DNA from: Herpomyces periplanetae
Taxonomy: Eukaryota; Ascomycota; Laboulbeniomycetes; Herpomycetales; Herpomycetaceae
Length of the DNA: 59,064 nucleotides
Direction: 5' to 3'
Assembly: GCA_009733715.1 (NCBI GenBank)
Contig: WMKJ01000082.1
Location: 1-59,064 of the forward strand
Position numbers and translations under genes: made by a program. Shown here in pieces: positions 45,732 to 56,992 of this stretch (its first letter is position 1; each line of letters opens with the position of its first letter). The notes under the pieces are model-generated. The model ran no database searches. It was given only the letters and a program-made list of their open reading frames with translations, and had not been told where the DNA came from.

Positions 45732-47157
45732 TCAAAAAAAATTAGTATCATTTTTATCATCATGATGTAGGGTATTTCTATTCTCAGAACGTTCAATATT
45801 GGCCATTTCCAAATCGGATATTTCAACGTTGTCAAGATATCGTGTTGATCGATGCATAGGATCACGATAATCAAAAGTATTTTGCCATATACCACTTCGA
45901 GCGATCGTGCTATCAGTAACTCGTCCTCCTACAGCTCTTATTAGATCTTCATCACTTCCCCATTTACGTAGACTTTTATCCACCCGATTAAAGCCATTCT
46001 GTTCAGTTTCAGCAAGAACTACAGATGATACCTTGAATTTTGGTTTCTTAATACCACGATTCCGTATGAAAGAGCCCAGTACAATACAATTTGATACGGC
46101 AGCTGAAACAAGAATTTCACTGGAGGCCCAGACTGTCCTATATTGTTGATTTCCACGATGACGAGTAACACTGACCATACGAGTTATTGATGCAATGATC
46201 AGAATAACTGATAAACTGAACAAACTTATCAAACCAAGTTTACGCCTGGGGGACGTCGATGTAAGCATAATAATGGGTATGGGAAATACCACGAGAAGAA
46301 CATCCGTAAAAATATCACAGATTCCCATTACAACGGATTGTCGGAGACCATGTTGACATTTAGGCGCAGGAAATGGCCGCAAAGCATAGTGCAATGAAAA
46401 GGGTAGGCAATTTAACAGAATCGCCGATATAACCAGTAAAATAGTCACTAAGAGAATTAAACGAATTGTACGAAGAACTATATCGTAAGATCGGTTCCAC
46501 ATTGAAGCTGTTAAACGCCGAAGAAATTCTGCAATGGATAATTTGGCCGTCCAGATGCTAAATATTAGGAATGTCAGCCTTAACAGATCCAAAATTATTC
46601 ATCGTCATACTTACAACATAGCAAAGAATATGCGTGCGGGAAGAACGAGAATTGATCCGATAATTCGCTTTTGGGCTTGCTCATCATTCATAATCAACAT
46701 TTGACTAGGTGGTAGAAAGAGTGACGAAGACGAATTGGGAAAGGTATAAGGAACCAAAATATTGTTAGATCCAAAAATGAGTACAAAATGGATACAGACC
46801 ATTCTAGCAAACAGCGGGATAAGGCTGAATGCCATAATTTTGTCTTCACGAAAGAGCAAGCCATTTCGAATCAGTCGACCGGATACCCGAAACAAGATAA
46901 TCACAGCAGCAGACGTAGTACCTAGTAATTTCATTTAAGTCAGAATGAACAAGTCCACAAAAGTTAATACTGCAAAAGTAAGAAAAGTTGCTAAAGATGA
47001 AAAGGAAAAACTTACACCACCACGAATAAATAACTGTTGGATTATTTATAATTCTAGGATTTTGAAAGGGAGAAACGGTAACGGAATACGGAATGAAAAG
47101 GTTAGATAGTTGAACACGAGGATTAAGGTAAAGTGTATTATTCTGAAATGGGTCCAT
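45732..47157 (-). CDS. Fungal 7-TM rhodopsin-like integral membrane protein (PTH11-related)
   Basis: Exons 47016-47157, 46615-46921 and 45732-46557 give 424 residues with matching phases. The joins build continuous helices: TVIYSWWC|TTSAAVIILFRV (TM1) and PARIFFAM|FIWTAKLSIAEFLRRL. Further helices are RTIRLILLVTILLVISAI, VVMGICDIFTDVLLVVFPIPI and KLGLISLFSLSVILIIASITRM, then a hydrophilic cytosolic tail of about 110 residues. The FxRxL-like helix 3 end, the DxxTDxxLxxxPIP helix and the following SIxRM helix are typical of the fungal rhodopsin-like/PTH11 family, some members of which are proposed surface receptors. An N-terminal CFEM domain, present in classical Pth11, is absent here. The ligand and role are unknown. 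Confidence 0.65.
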
Positions 47158-48856
47158 ATGCCAATGCTATGCATACGATGATCCGGCCAAAAAACGAAGC
47201 GATAGTGGAGATTATTGACGAAAGTATACGGATGAATATCTCGAAGAATTAAACGCTAGCCAATAAACGAGTTGCCGGATTGAAAGTAGTATAGAGTGAC
47301 GATGAGTATGAGACAGGTGGAGATTCCGAGAAAATTGTGATTTGGTAGTAAACTACGTCCGGACGTTGTTAAACAAAGCTGTGAATAGGATGTGAAAGAG
47401 CAAAGAAATGGGTAAATTGAATAAACATCACATGCATATTGTCATTGTAAGTAAAGAATTATAGTTGCGAGTAAAGCTCTCTAAAGAATAAAGTAAAAAG
47501 TAGGTATTGTTATGTGGCATTTGAAAGTTGAAGTGGTTAATTAAAGTATGATGAACTGGCAAAATGATCCATTTGGTTCAGATGAGGCCTGTTCGGGCGG
47601 ACATCCAACGTAGATATCGGCTGCGGAGAGGGTAAGAAAGTGTAATGCCAATGCAAAGATAGTAAGGCGATGACAATGACCATTTTGATAACCTTGCATG
47701 AATTTGAATGATTAGCATGAGGTGCATGTGCCAGTGATTAAAAAATCCTTTGAATCCTTCAGATGTTTGAAGTTGAATAGTAAATTCTCCAATTGACGGT
47801 TTCACATTTTCGACATGTTACCGTAATATTGTTGCGGGAAATTATTTTAAAGAATTCTAAGCTAGATATTAAACCTAAAAGTGTGTATTATGAGGAAAAG
47901 TTCAAACTTACTTTTGATAATTGAAACGAAAATCATGATAATCCTGTTGCGACACAGTATCAGAGTTTCAAGAGCGGCCTGTAGCCTGATCCTTCGTCAA
48001 ACAGCTCGGACCATATATGAAATATCCAACTGGTAGATAATAGGTTTTATACGGCATAAAAGGCTTTTCAAAAAATATTTTCCATACTGTATCATGAGAA
48101 TCATTGAACTAATCAACAAATTTATCGGAGTGTGTTAACACGGACATTTCGGAAAGTGAATCCAAAGTAAATAGCCCTCTGATGGACCCGAGTAAGTAAT
48201 AGAGGAACAAGTGAGTGAATGTAAATTAAGATGATCATACTGAATCATTTATGGGTAGACGGATGAAAACATTTAACATATTTCACATTTACATCAATAT
48301 CGAGCTGTATTGTAAAGCCTAGTATATTATTTTGCAAGTTAGTATGGTAGGGGAAAAATCATCCTTGTGAAGTTTAAAGCATGAATTTTCGGCAAGCCTT
48401 GATTAGTGACACTAAAATCTTACAAGGCTTTATCTAGGGAAGGGTAGGACGAAAATTTAGATAAAACACAGAGCAATTAGTTCCACACAGTTTGTGAATA
48501 ACGATGAAGAATCCATATATGTATTATTGGCACCAATTTTTCCAAAGTTGAAAACAACTTTACAATTCACTACAGAATTATAAACGTCTTCCCAGTGTCT
48601 CATGATAAACAAGGACATAAATTAATCTAGGAGACGAAATTCCAGGCAAAATGGGCAATCATGTAAGAGAGTAGCGACATGGTGTGTCATGGCATTAAGA
48701 ATCGAAGCCATGGAGTCACTCCGTAGGACCAAGAATGAATTGGTTAAAACGGGATGAGAATTATAATGTAGAGGGTACCATGTTTGCCGATATTTTAGTT
48801 TAAATGGCAATATATCCTCAAAGTGGATGATGAAGCAATTAACTTATCAAGCTGAA
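47158..48856. other. Unresolved 1.7-kb stretch, possibly holding an intron-rich minus-strand gene
   Basis: On the minus strand there are several short, coding-like stretches with signal-peptide or membrane-like composition and nearby splice motifs: MPYKTYYLPVGYFIYGPSC near 48058-48002, RLTIFALALHFLTLSAADIY near 47670-47610, and ISTCLILIVTLYYFQSGN near 47326-47270. A GTAAGT donor at 47911 and an acceptor at 47379 could link pieces. I could not build a single consistent frame or recognise a family, and chance AT-rich hydrophobic frames are an alternative. Confidence 0.2.
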
Positions 48857-50432
48857 TTATAATGAGCGCTTAGCATTATGGGAAATAGTGAAACAAGATA
48901 TTTTGAGGTGGTGGCAAATAGTAGTAATTATAACCCAGGCCCAACGTGCATAGCCAACGAGGGAAAAGAAGAAGAAAGCCTTTAAGTAGGGTAGCTCCCA
49001 TTTTAACCAGAAGTCATTTAGAGAAGTTAAATTGCTGAAGATACCACCCATGACGAGGGGAACGAGTAGCATGGTCCAGTAAGGAAAAGGTTGAAGAGTT
49101 AAATGAGCCAGTATAATTTTAGTAGTCATACGTCCGAAAACTAGGCTCAGAGTCATACAAAATAAGGTAAGGTGATTATCTTTGAGTAATCTTGAGTTAT
49201 GGGAATTAAGCCATGCTATACACGAGCCGGAAAATGTGAGTATAGGTATCCATTGAAGTAGGGTGGGTAGAAAAGCTTTATTTTGAGCACGACGAGCTCG
49301 AGCGACGTTAACAATGCAATTTGGAAAGTGAGCCAAGACGAAAATAGAAAGGATAAATGGAGCCCAAATATCACGCATAGAAATAGTTGAATCAACGGTA
49401 AGAAAAATTCGAGTGAAGGGGAGGAGATTTGGAATTGGAGTTTTCCAAATTTGAGGACCATAAATGCCAGAGAGAATCATGGTGAAGCAAGCAATGATGA
49501 TTCCTTCGGTAGGACCGTTGAAATAGCCCAAGTAGAGAGTATGAGTATGATAAGTTTCCCATGTAGAGAAAAACATGGGAAGACAAGGGATTAAGGCAGT
49601 GAATGCTCCAGTACGAGTAGCACCAAAGCCAAGGGCACCTGCTTCGAGTAAACTGGCGATAGTACAGTTAAGGGAATCAATACCATGACTATGAGAATAT
49701 AATTGATTTAGTTAGCAATGGAAGTTGGGAGGGTATAGAGAAGTACAAGTTAATAGTCAATTATTAAAATCATGCAGGTTAAGTAGGTTGTTCATGAATA
49801 CTGACTCGAATAGTTCACCTAAAGGGCTAGAAGTTCCCGTACGACGAGCTTGTTTACCGTCGATATTATCCATGGTTGAATAGCTGAGAGAGAAAGAATT
49901 GATAAAGATGAATATAAATATTAGAACAAAATATGTAATGAGTAGTGTAGTATAAGATTGATTGAAGAAATGAAACTTACAACCAGACGCTAGCTGCCAT
50001 AGAAAAGTATAACCAACGTGGACCCTGAAGTGGAATGAGATAGATTAGTGGGAAGATCAATGAAAGTTTAGAGTGGAATTATACATACAGGACCAATTAG
50101 ATCGGGGATAAAATAGTTTAGAAGAGCAACATTGAATAGAACCGGAAGATATCCCACCAAGGTAACCGTGTTGGGGGCAAGCCACGTAGGTAATAGTTGA
50201 ACTGTGGCATTCCACTGATTTAACAGAGAAGAGTGGTAAGTTAGTGGGATAATATTAAAGTAAATTAATGTAAAAAAATAAATTCATTAACAATAAAGAA
50301 CTTAACCAAAAAATTCCCTTAGAATCACCCACGCACGTAGTGACGAAGTAAATATCGTGAAATTGGTGATTTGTCGACACTAGAATAATGGTAAGTACGT
50401 AAATTTTCTAGCGCGTCCGAAGAAAGTGCCAT
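48857..50432 (-). CDS. CPT1: Choline/ethanolamine phosphotransferase (CDP-alcohol family)
   Basis: Five exons, 50337-50432, 50089-50214, 49981-50024, 49806-49883 and 48857-49688, give 391 residues. The catalytic signature DGx2ARx8Gx3Dx3D is complete and is assembled across intron 4 (DGKQARRT ... PLGELF|DHGIDS). The [21 protein letters not shown] block after it is typical of CPT1/EPT1. Several membrane helices follow. The enzyme transfers phosphocholine or phosphoethanolamine from the CDP-alcohol to diacylglycerol at the ER/Golgi, the last step of the Kennedy pathway. The N terminus [22 protein letters not shown] confirms the first join. One exon is only 44 nt. A CACGTG lies at 50650-50655, 218 bp upstream. 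Confidence 0.95.
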
Positions 50433-50939
50433 GATATTGAAAGTTTTGCGGAGACTTTTCCAATCTCAAATCGACCTTTTCTTTAGCAAAAACAAAAATC
50501 TCCTTTTCCCATTAAAACGATCTTCAATTAGATATAAGTACCTTTTAACTTCGCCAGCATTTTGTCAACTTACCCACTAAATCCCTCCGCAACTCTCAAA
50601 ACTCCAATTTCTCCTCCAAACTATACATCTCATCATGACGTCACAACAACACGTGATCGCAGAGCCCATTACGTCATAGGCATTGTGGCGGGGCTGTGCT
50701 GTGTTGTGGCGGTGTCTTGCAGCGGCAAATTTTTCCGTTTTGGGGAAGAAAAATTTTGGAGTTTCAAGGAAAAAAAGGATCGTGTTAAGAAGATTCTTTG
50801 GTCTTGTGTTCACTGGGGTGGTTTGCTCAATAGGTTTGATTCCCGCTTTGGAAAAAATGAGCTACTCATTAATCAAATGTATTAATTGCATTTATTCAAT
50901 ACATAGGGTTTATTGGTCCAAAGGTTGACTCGGGATTTT
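50433..50939. other. Spacer between CPT1 and SSB with an uncertain plus-strand frame
   Basis: A plus-strand frame from 50562 (opening with TTG, not ATG) contains a hydrophobic stretch HYVIGIVAGLCCVVAV. An overlapping frame in another phase is equally long, so neither is convincing. A CACGTGATC site lies at 50650. The region mainly serves as the CPT1 promoter and the SSB 3' flank. Confidence 0.4.
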
Positions 50940-53030
50940 TTAACGAGACGAAAATGATTTGGCAACTAGCCTTTTAAGTTGTAATTCAGTACGCTGTAAA
51001 TCTTCCTCAGTCGTATCAGTTACCTCCAATTGAGCTAATGCATCACTAAGCGCACTCTCAATCTTTTCTCGTTGATTTCGTTTAAGCTGTAAAGTTGTAT
51101 TTGGATCGGATATCATTTGCTCTACCCGATTTGCATACGCTTCAAGCTGTTGTCGTGCCTCAAATCGTCGACCAAACGCTTCATCAGCAGCTTTAAACTT
51201 TTCGGCATCTAAATTTTCATGTGTTTTAGTTAGATTGTATCCACTAATTCTCCCATATTCATTCATATTGTTACTCTTCCCCTCCCCTTTAATTCGTCTT
51301 GCATGGTTCATAAGTACCATTCACCATTTCATACGACAAATTATACATACCAGTTATCATATTCTCAATTTCTGATGTCGAAAGTTTTCCAACTGCATTA
51401 GATATCGTAATATTCGCACTTCGTCCTGTACTCTTCTCCGTAGCGGTAACCTTAAGTATACCATTAACATCCACTTCAAAGATAACTTCAAGTTGAGCAT
51501 CTCCCGCTTTCATCGGAGGAATTGGTGCTAAGGTAAATTTTCCCAAACTTGTATTCTCCTCACATCGAACTCGTTCGCCTTGGTAAACGGGAAATTCAAC
51601 GGATTGCTGATTATCAGCTACCGTTGTAAACGTTCGCTTCTTTAACGTTGGTACAGTTTGCCCTCTAGGTACTACCACAGCAAAAATTCCCCCTTCCATC
51701 TCCACTCCCAACGACAATGGAACCACATCTAACAAGAGCAAATCTTGCGTCTCAGCAGACAATGCTTTACCCGTTATAACACCGGCCTGAACCGCTGCAC
51801 CATACGCTACCGCTTCATCAGGATTAATACTCTTTTCCAACTTTTTACCATCAAAAAAGTCCGACAAAAGTTTCTGAATCTTAGGTATTCTTGTCGATCC
51901 TCCCACCAGCACTATTTCGTCAACTTGATCCTTCTTCAAGTTAGAATCTTTTATAACTTGTTCAACGGGTTGAAGTGTTTCCGAAAATATTTTATCATTC
52001 AACTCCTCAAATTTAGCCCGTGTTATAGTAGTACGAAAATCATCCCCAGCAAATAGCGAGTCTATTTCAACCGTTGCTTGAGATCCACTAGAAAGTGTTC
52101 GTTTAGCTCGCTCACATGCTGTACGCAAACGCCTCAATGCTCTGGCATCATTCGACATATCCTTATTTGTCTTACGCTGAAATTCCTTCTGAAAGTATTC
52201 AAGCATAGCTGTATCGAAATCTTGTCCCCCCAAGTGGGTATTACCCGCAGTAGCTGTAACCTTGAACAAACCACCGTGAATTTGAAGTAATGAAACGTCA
52301 AATGTTCCACCTCCCAAATCATAAATTAATACATTGCGTTCACTATCATTCTTTCCAGCTCCCAGTCCATATGCGATAGCTGCTGCTGTAGGTTCATTGA
52401 TAATACGCAAAACTTCCAACCCGGCAATAGATCCTGCGTCCTTTGTAGCTTGTCTTTGATTATCGTTAAAGTAAGCCGGTACAGTTATAATAGCCTTGGA
52501 AACCTTTTTACCCAGTTTTGTTTCCGCTACATTTTTCATCTATCGTAAGTACGTATATGCGTTATTGCATGAGTATGTTACCTTCAATTGCCACTATACA
52601 TGCACGGTAACCATGACATATCGTTAACGTGGAAAATACTCACCTTGGTTAATATCATAGCGGATATTTCTTGCGGAGAAAATACCTTCGTTTCATCTAA
52701 ATATTCCACTTCCACCATTGGATCCCCATCTCTATCTATAACTTTAAATGGCCAAGATTTAATATCTTTTTGAACCGTTTCATCTTGATATCGACGGCCG
52801 ATCAATCGTTTAATATCAAATACAGTATTCTTGGGATTCATCACGGAATAATTCTTAGCAGCATCTCCGATTAATCGTTCGTTTTTCGTGAATGATACGA
52901 ATGAAGGTGTCGTAAAATTCCCCTGTTCATTAGCAATAATCTCTACATTGTGCCCATCAAATATTGCAACACACGAATACGTTGTTCCCAAGTCAATTCC
53001 CACGGCTCCATCATATATTTCTTCGCTCAT
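50940..53030 (-). CDS. SSB1: Ribosome-associated Hsp70 of the SSB type
   Basis: Exons 52644-53030, 51351-52539 and 50940-51208 give 614 residues (yeast Ssb is 613). The start is the ATG at 53030 ([20 protein letters not shown]); an in-frame frame extension four codons upstream is ignored. Hsp70 motifs are [34 protein letters not shown] and the linker [16 protein letters not shown]. The type is set by the C terminus: no EEVD, but a short basic tail ending [12 protein letters not shown], plus [22 protein letters not shown] chaperones sit at the ribosome exit with RAC and fold nascent chains; they are restricted to fungi, which supports the taxonomic call. Joins are AAG|GTGAGT and ACTG|GTATGT. 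Confidence 0.96.
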
Positions 53031-53634
53031 CTTTAACAACACCCTTTTAAAAAAATTCCAAAATGTGTGTTAATTCGTTCAATTTCCCCCCCTCGAGAAA
53101 TTTGTATTAAATACACCCTAAAACTGTCAAATATATAATAAAGCGTATAATTAGTCTATATCGAGAACTCCTCCAAGTCCTACACACTTCCACTACTCTT
53201 CAATGTCCAGAATTTTCAAATTATCTTCTCGCCAAATCCTCTCTTCTTAAGCGAGTATGCGCCCACTTTTCCCACTTGATTACTAACAATATACGATTTG
53301 ACTGCACTTCCTGTGGCAGTGTTTCGGAATATCGATTTATCCCGGTCATGTGAGGGAAGGGAGGCGTGCCTGGTTCTGGGGATGTTGTATAGTAAATTAT
53401 ATCATTAATGAGGGATTTATTCAAATGGAATTTCAATGGATGATTAAATAAATTTTCGAATTTTTCATTAATAGAGGAGATTTTGTGCAAGAAAATTTTT
53501 TTGATGAATGAAGTTAAAGAATATTAAGTGCACCAATACGCTAAGCCCCAAGAATCATGACAGTATATAATTATGTTTTACGTGTACACATTAATCGAAT
53601 ACGTATATTGGCGCTAGATTAAGCATGAAATTAA
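53031..53634. other. Intergenic, SSB1 promoter and UBE2W 3' flank
   Basis: About 600 bp. One 89-codon minus-strand frame (53221-53490) has no recognisable features and no upstream splice context. Nothing else is seen. Confidence 0.5.
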
Positions 53635-54500
53635 TTAAACTGAATTATCATGAAAGAAGAATGATAAATCTCTAGGTCTGCGTCGATTACTTCGTACGAA
53701 TTCCTCATCACCGGGTGGTCGTTCATTCTTCCGATTTCCCGTTAGCATGGATTGTAAACTCATGCAAATACTCTCGACACTTTGAACCGGGCTCCAACCT
53801 TGTCGATCGAGTAAATCGAGGCAAATAATTCCATTTGAGTAAATATGCGGGTGCATGGGAATTAAATGATTAGAATCTTCGATAAATGTAACCTCTGGGG
53901 CCTCTATATTGTAACGCACCAAATTAGGTTGACATTTGCTATAAGCTTTTATCATAATGCTCATAATATAAGCTTACCGATGGGGTAACTATCACTGAAT
54001 ATAAATTTTAGTCGAAAAACCTTTCCCTGGTATAATGGATTATCATCCAAAACTTGTATATCCATAATCCATTCTTCCAGTGAATCAGCCGTTACTAATG
54101 TAATGCCAGGCGGGGTACCCTTTTGAAGCTATTTATATGTTTACACATACACATGTATACGCAGACGATTAGTGTGTGTGTATATGCGTTCGTGCAAACA
54201 TGCACGAACGTAGACACACACACACACTCACATCCACAACCACAACCACAAACCCATTGTTAGATGATCGAATTGGCCATACTTGAGCATTTCGAGCCGT
54301 GAAATAACCTGCGGCTTCGGATAATAGATAACCCGTGATCAACTCACTTTTAATAGCTCCTGCATTCGCGCGACATTTACTCCTTGTGGATTAGCGCTTA
54401 GGTGAAAATAAATGCACAGGTTTATCCACATGAATTTTTACGGGTTATGATAACCAAAGGAGAGAGTACTTACTCTGCCAAGTCGCTTTGAAGCAAACAT
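53635..54500 (-). CDS. UBE2W: Ubiquitin-conjugating enzyme E2 W
   Basis: Exons 54474-54500, 54348-54359, 53978-54128 and 53635-53903 give 152 residues (human UBE2W is 151). The second exon is a 12-nt microexon encoding ELLK; it is needed to restore KRLGR|ELLK|LQKGTPPGITL, which aligns with the KRLQKELL-LQ helix of the family. The join SDSYPI|EAPEVTF completes the UBC fold. The active-site Cys is in MHPHIYSNGIICLDLL, and the end FFFHDNSV parallels the WWYHDDTC tail unique to UBE2W. This E2 attaches ubiquitin to N-terminal alpha-amino groups. Donors are GTAAGT, GTGAGT and GTAAGC. The gene is divergent from SPE2. Confidence 0.92.
54172..54225. repeat. Long hairpin inside intron 2 of the E2 gene
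   Basis: The core arms GTTCGTGCA (54188-54196) and TGCACGAAC (54201-54209) are perfect complements around a 4-nt loop. The stem continues outward with two or three mismatches and then nine GT/AC pairs (54172-54180 with 54217-54225), about 25 paired positions in all. It lies between the 12-nt microexon and exon 3. Confidence 0.85.
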
Positions 54501-55023
54501 TGTTTATGTAGAATAGAATAACTCCAACGTTATCCTAACGCTGAAAATATTTTCCACTACTCGTTTTTCCAATGTGAGAGCTTCATCAAAACCGGGAACC
54601 CGGATACATTAGATTTCTCCGACTAGTCAACTAGCCAAAGTTTTTCCCTTTATAATATTATTGCTAAGAAGAAACGAACAAACGGAAAAATGAGGTAAAG
54701 TAAATGTATGCACAAACGTATGCGTATGAGTATGTGTATGTACAGTTTCAAATACAACCCATGTTTACGCAAGAAATGTCCGAAAAAACGGTTAGTGTAA
54801 AGTCAACTATTTCAAATCATCCTCTATCATCATTCCACTCATTTGCAATAGCCTTCTCCCTTCTTACCTACCTCCCCCAGCATAATACACCTCTTACTAT
54901 CTTACTAAGCCGAATCTGACAGCCTATTTTTAGAACTACATAGGGCTGAGCCAAATGTTACAATATTGAGAATTTCCGGTCACGTGGCTACAGGAACAGG
55001 AAAGTTATAACGAAGAAAGTCGA
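54501..55023. promoter_or_regulatory. Divergent promoter region of UBE2W and SPE2
   Basis: No supported ORF. A GTCACGTGGC motif (CACGTG at 54981-54986) lies 38 bp before the candidate SPE2 upstream ORF. A plus-strand frame near 54704 is unsupported. Confidence 0.4.
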
Positions 55024-55173
55024 ATGCTCTTACCTCAATGCGAAGCTTCCTCCAAATGTGGATCCTTTTTCCTATTCGAACTTGACAGCTTGCTTAATCA
55101 GCGGGATAAAAGTATTTCCTTTTACGAAGCCATGAGTATTTCAGTCGGTCCGCTTCGAAGTCTCGCACACTAA
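55024..55173 (+). CDS. Candidate regulatory upstream ORF of the AdoMet decarboxylase gene
   Basis: A 49-codon ORF with its own ATG lies in the putative leader of SPE2, ending 247 bp before the main ATG. Its second half, KSISFYEAMSISVGPLRSLAH, loosely recalls the SLFYEAPLGYSIEDVRP core of the plant AdoMetDC uORF that stalls ribosomes in response to polyamines. A frame of this length can arise by chance, the resemblance is from memory and short, and whether the transcript starts upstream of it is unknown. Confidence 0.35.
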   Translation: MLLPQCEASSKCGSFFLFELDSLLNQRDKSISFYEAMSISVGPLRSLAH

Positions 55174-55420
55174 TCCTTTCAGTAACTTACACGCAGTTTT
55201 TTATATTATTCGTGTAGTTATGATACTCTTTTCATGCTTAAACACATACTTCCTCTCGTATCAAGTGGTTATTTAATTATCTCACATCAAGAATTGGAAA
55301 AGTTCGACAATTCAGGGTTAATTAAATCGAATATATATCTTTGGCCGCTTTACATCCTCAAAAATTTCACTTAAAATATATTTACGGGTAGTCTACCTCC
55401 TTTTGAGTTGATCACTCTTA

Positions 55421-56992
55421 ATGTTAATCAAGACTTCCCACTCATTAAATGGAATGATCTGCGTTAATGACCAGTTACCTGATAATCAATCGTTTATTAC
55501 CGGAACCGGATTCGAAGGTCCGGAAAAATTACTGGAAATATGGTTCTTTTCGAGTCCCGCAACCATCCCCTCGGGATGCCGTAGCTTAAAGTCTATATCA
55601 CGTCAGAACTGGCAAAATATATTAGATTTGGTTAACTGCAAAATCTTATCCGTCATTCATTCTAACAAAGTTGACGCTTACCTCCTCTCAGAATCATCCA
55701 TGTTTGTATACTCACATAAAATCATTGTTAAAACATGCGGATCAACTACTTTACTTAACGGTTTAATTCCCATCTTGGAACAAGCCGCCTTAACTGCAAT
55801 GTTTCCTTCCGAGCCAATCATATTCAACGATACTCTATACGAGGCTGTTGCCGTGCCCTACCGGGTGTTTTATAGCCGGAAAAATTTTTTCTTTCCAGAT
55901 CAACAAAGAACTCTTCATAGGAGTTGGCAAAATGAATGTCAGTTTCTCGATGATTTATTCCTTGATGGATCAGCTTATTTACTGGGTAAAACGAATTCGG
56001 AACACTGGTACTTGTACATGACTGGGCCCAATGTTAAGTTTACTAAATCAATGAATCCTCGTCCCATTAACAATACATCCCACTTGTCGGCACCCGTTCT
56101 TCCTCTTTGCTCACTAGCCGCTGCACTACCCGAATCAGATAGTCACGATATTTCCGATTTGGATAGTGAAGTTTTTGGTGATCAAACCTTGGAAATTTTA
56201 ATGACCGGATTAAATCCGAAAAATTTGGCCATATTTGACTTTCCCGAGTCCGGTAAAATTGAATCATTGTGTGAAACTGTTGCTCGTAATAATCCAGAGA
56301 TTGGTTTACGTGCTTACGAGGCTATGAAAGCGTGTGAAGCTTCATCGCGACATACTGATCCTATTGTTCACTCAAAGTGTCAAGTTGAAACTGCCGGTCA
56401 TCGTATTGGAAAATTCGTTGCTCAGTTTTGCAAGTTTGATGAAATTTTTGATACTCAATATCCATCCCAAATCGTTCTTGATTCTTATACCTTTTCACCC
56501 CGTGGATTTAGCGTTAACGGAATTATAACAAGTAATATGGCCTTACCATTAGATGAACCCGACGCAGCGATCAATCCCCCGAAAACTGTGTGTGATGTAT
56601 GTGCAAAGGCTCGACAAGTTAAATCTACTCAATCGCATTACCTTACTGTTCACGTTACTCCTGAGCAACCGTCATCCTACGCTAGTTTCGAGACAAATTA
56701 TCCCTTTACACTTTCACACACGTCCTTGTGCTCGGTGATAAAGCGTGTAATAAAAATTTTCTTGCCTGAGCGCTTTAGCATTACTTATTTTCGATCCAGT
56801 CTCGAAAACGTTCCCAAATGCAACTGTTGCGCATGTAAAACATCTCTTTCATCGAGCATCGAAAACGATTCTGAACTGAAAGACAATTTTATTTCCCCTG
56901 GTTATCAACGTTTGGACTATGTGTTTCAAAAGTTTGACGATTATGACTTGATCTTCGCGCACTTTAAACGTCCAAATGACATACACCAGTAA
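55421..56992 (+). CDS. SPE2: S-adenosylmethionine decarboxylase proenzyme
   Basis: An intronless 523-residue protein. Seen: FEGPEKLLEIWFF near residue 31 (catalytic Glu region), AYLLSESSMFVYSHKIIVKTCG with the Glu-Ser cleavage site that generates the pyruvoyl cofactor and the catalytic Cys, and HRSWQNECQFLDDLF and GKTNSEHWYLYMTGP. The C-terminal third includes FCKFDEIFDTQYPSQ, SPRGFSVNG and YASFETNYPF, matching the family's IFDT-x-P-G-YS-NG and E-FSYVSFETN regions. It supplies decarboxylated AdoMet for spermidine and spermine synthesis. The length is large for the family (yeast 396) because of inserts, including SCKCNCCAC-like cysteines near residue 465 (KCNCCACKT). Regulation may involve the upstream ORF at 55024. 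Confidence 0.95.
   Translation: MLIKTSHSLNGMICVNDQLPDNQSFITGTGFEGPEKLLEIWFFSSPATIPSGCRSLKSISRQNWQNILDLVNCKILSVIHSNKVDAYLLSESSMFVYSHKIIVKTCGSTTLLNGLIPILEQAALTAMFPSEPIIFNDTLYEAVAVPYRVFYSRKNFFFPDQQRTLHRSWQNECQFLDDLFLDGSAYLLGKTNSEHWYLYMTGPNVKFTKSMNPRPINNTSHLSAPVLPLCSLAAALPESDSHDISDLDSEVFGDQTLEILMTGLNPKNLAIFDFPESGKIESLCETVARNNPEIGLRAYEAMKACEASSRHTDPIVHSKCQVETAGHRIGKFVAQFCKFDEIFDTQYPSQIVLDSYTFSPRGFSVNGIITSNMALPLDEPDAAINPPKTVCDVCAKARQVKSTQSHYLTVHVTPEQPSSYASFETNYPFTLSHTSLCSVIKRVIKIFLPERFSITYFRSSLENVPKCNCCACKTSLSSSIENDSELKDNFISPGYQRLDYVFQKFDDYDLIFAHFKRPNDIHQ

Noticed and set aside
50562-50928. Small plus-strand membrane protein between CPT1 and SSB1
   Set aside because: The frame opens with TTG. A second phase is open over the same stretch, and no Tom/Tim-like motif could be confirmed; I kept it only as a note on the spacer.
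53221-53490. 89-codon minus-strand frame upstream of SSB1
   Set aside because: It has no recognisable motif, no splice-linked neighbours, and a composition typical of AT-rich spacer.
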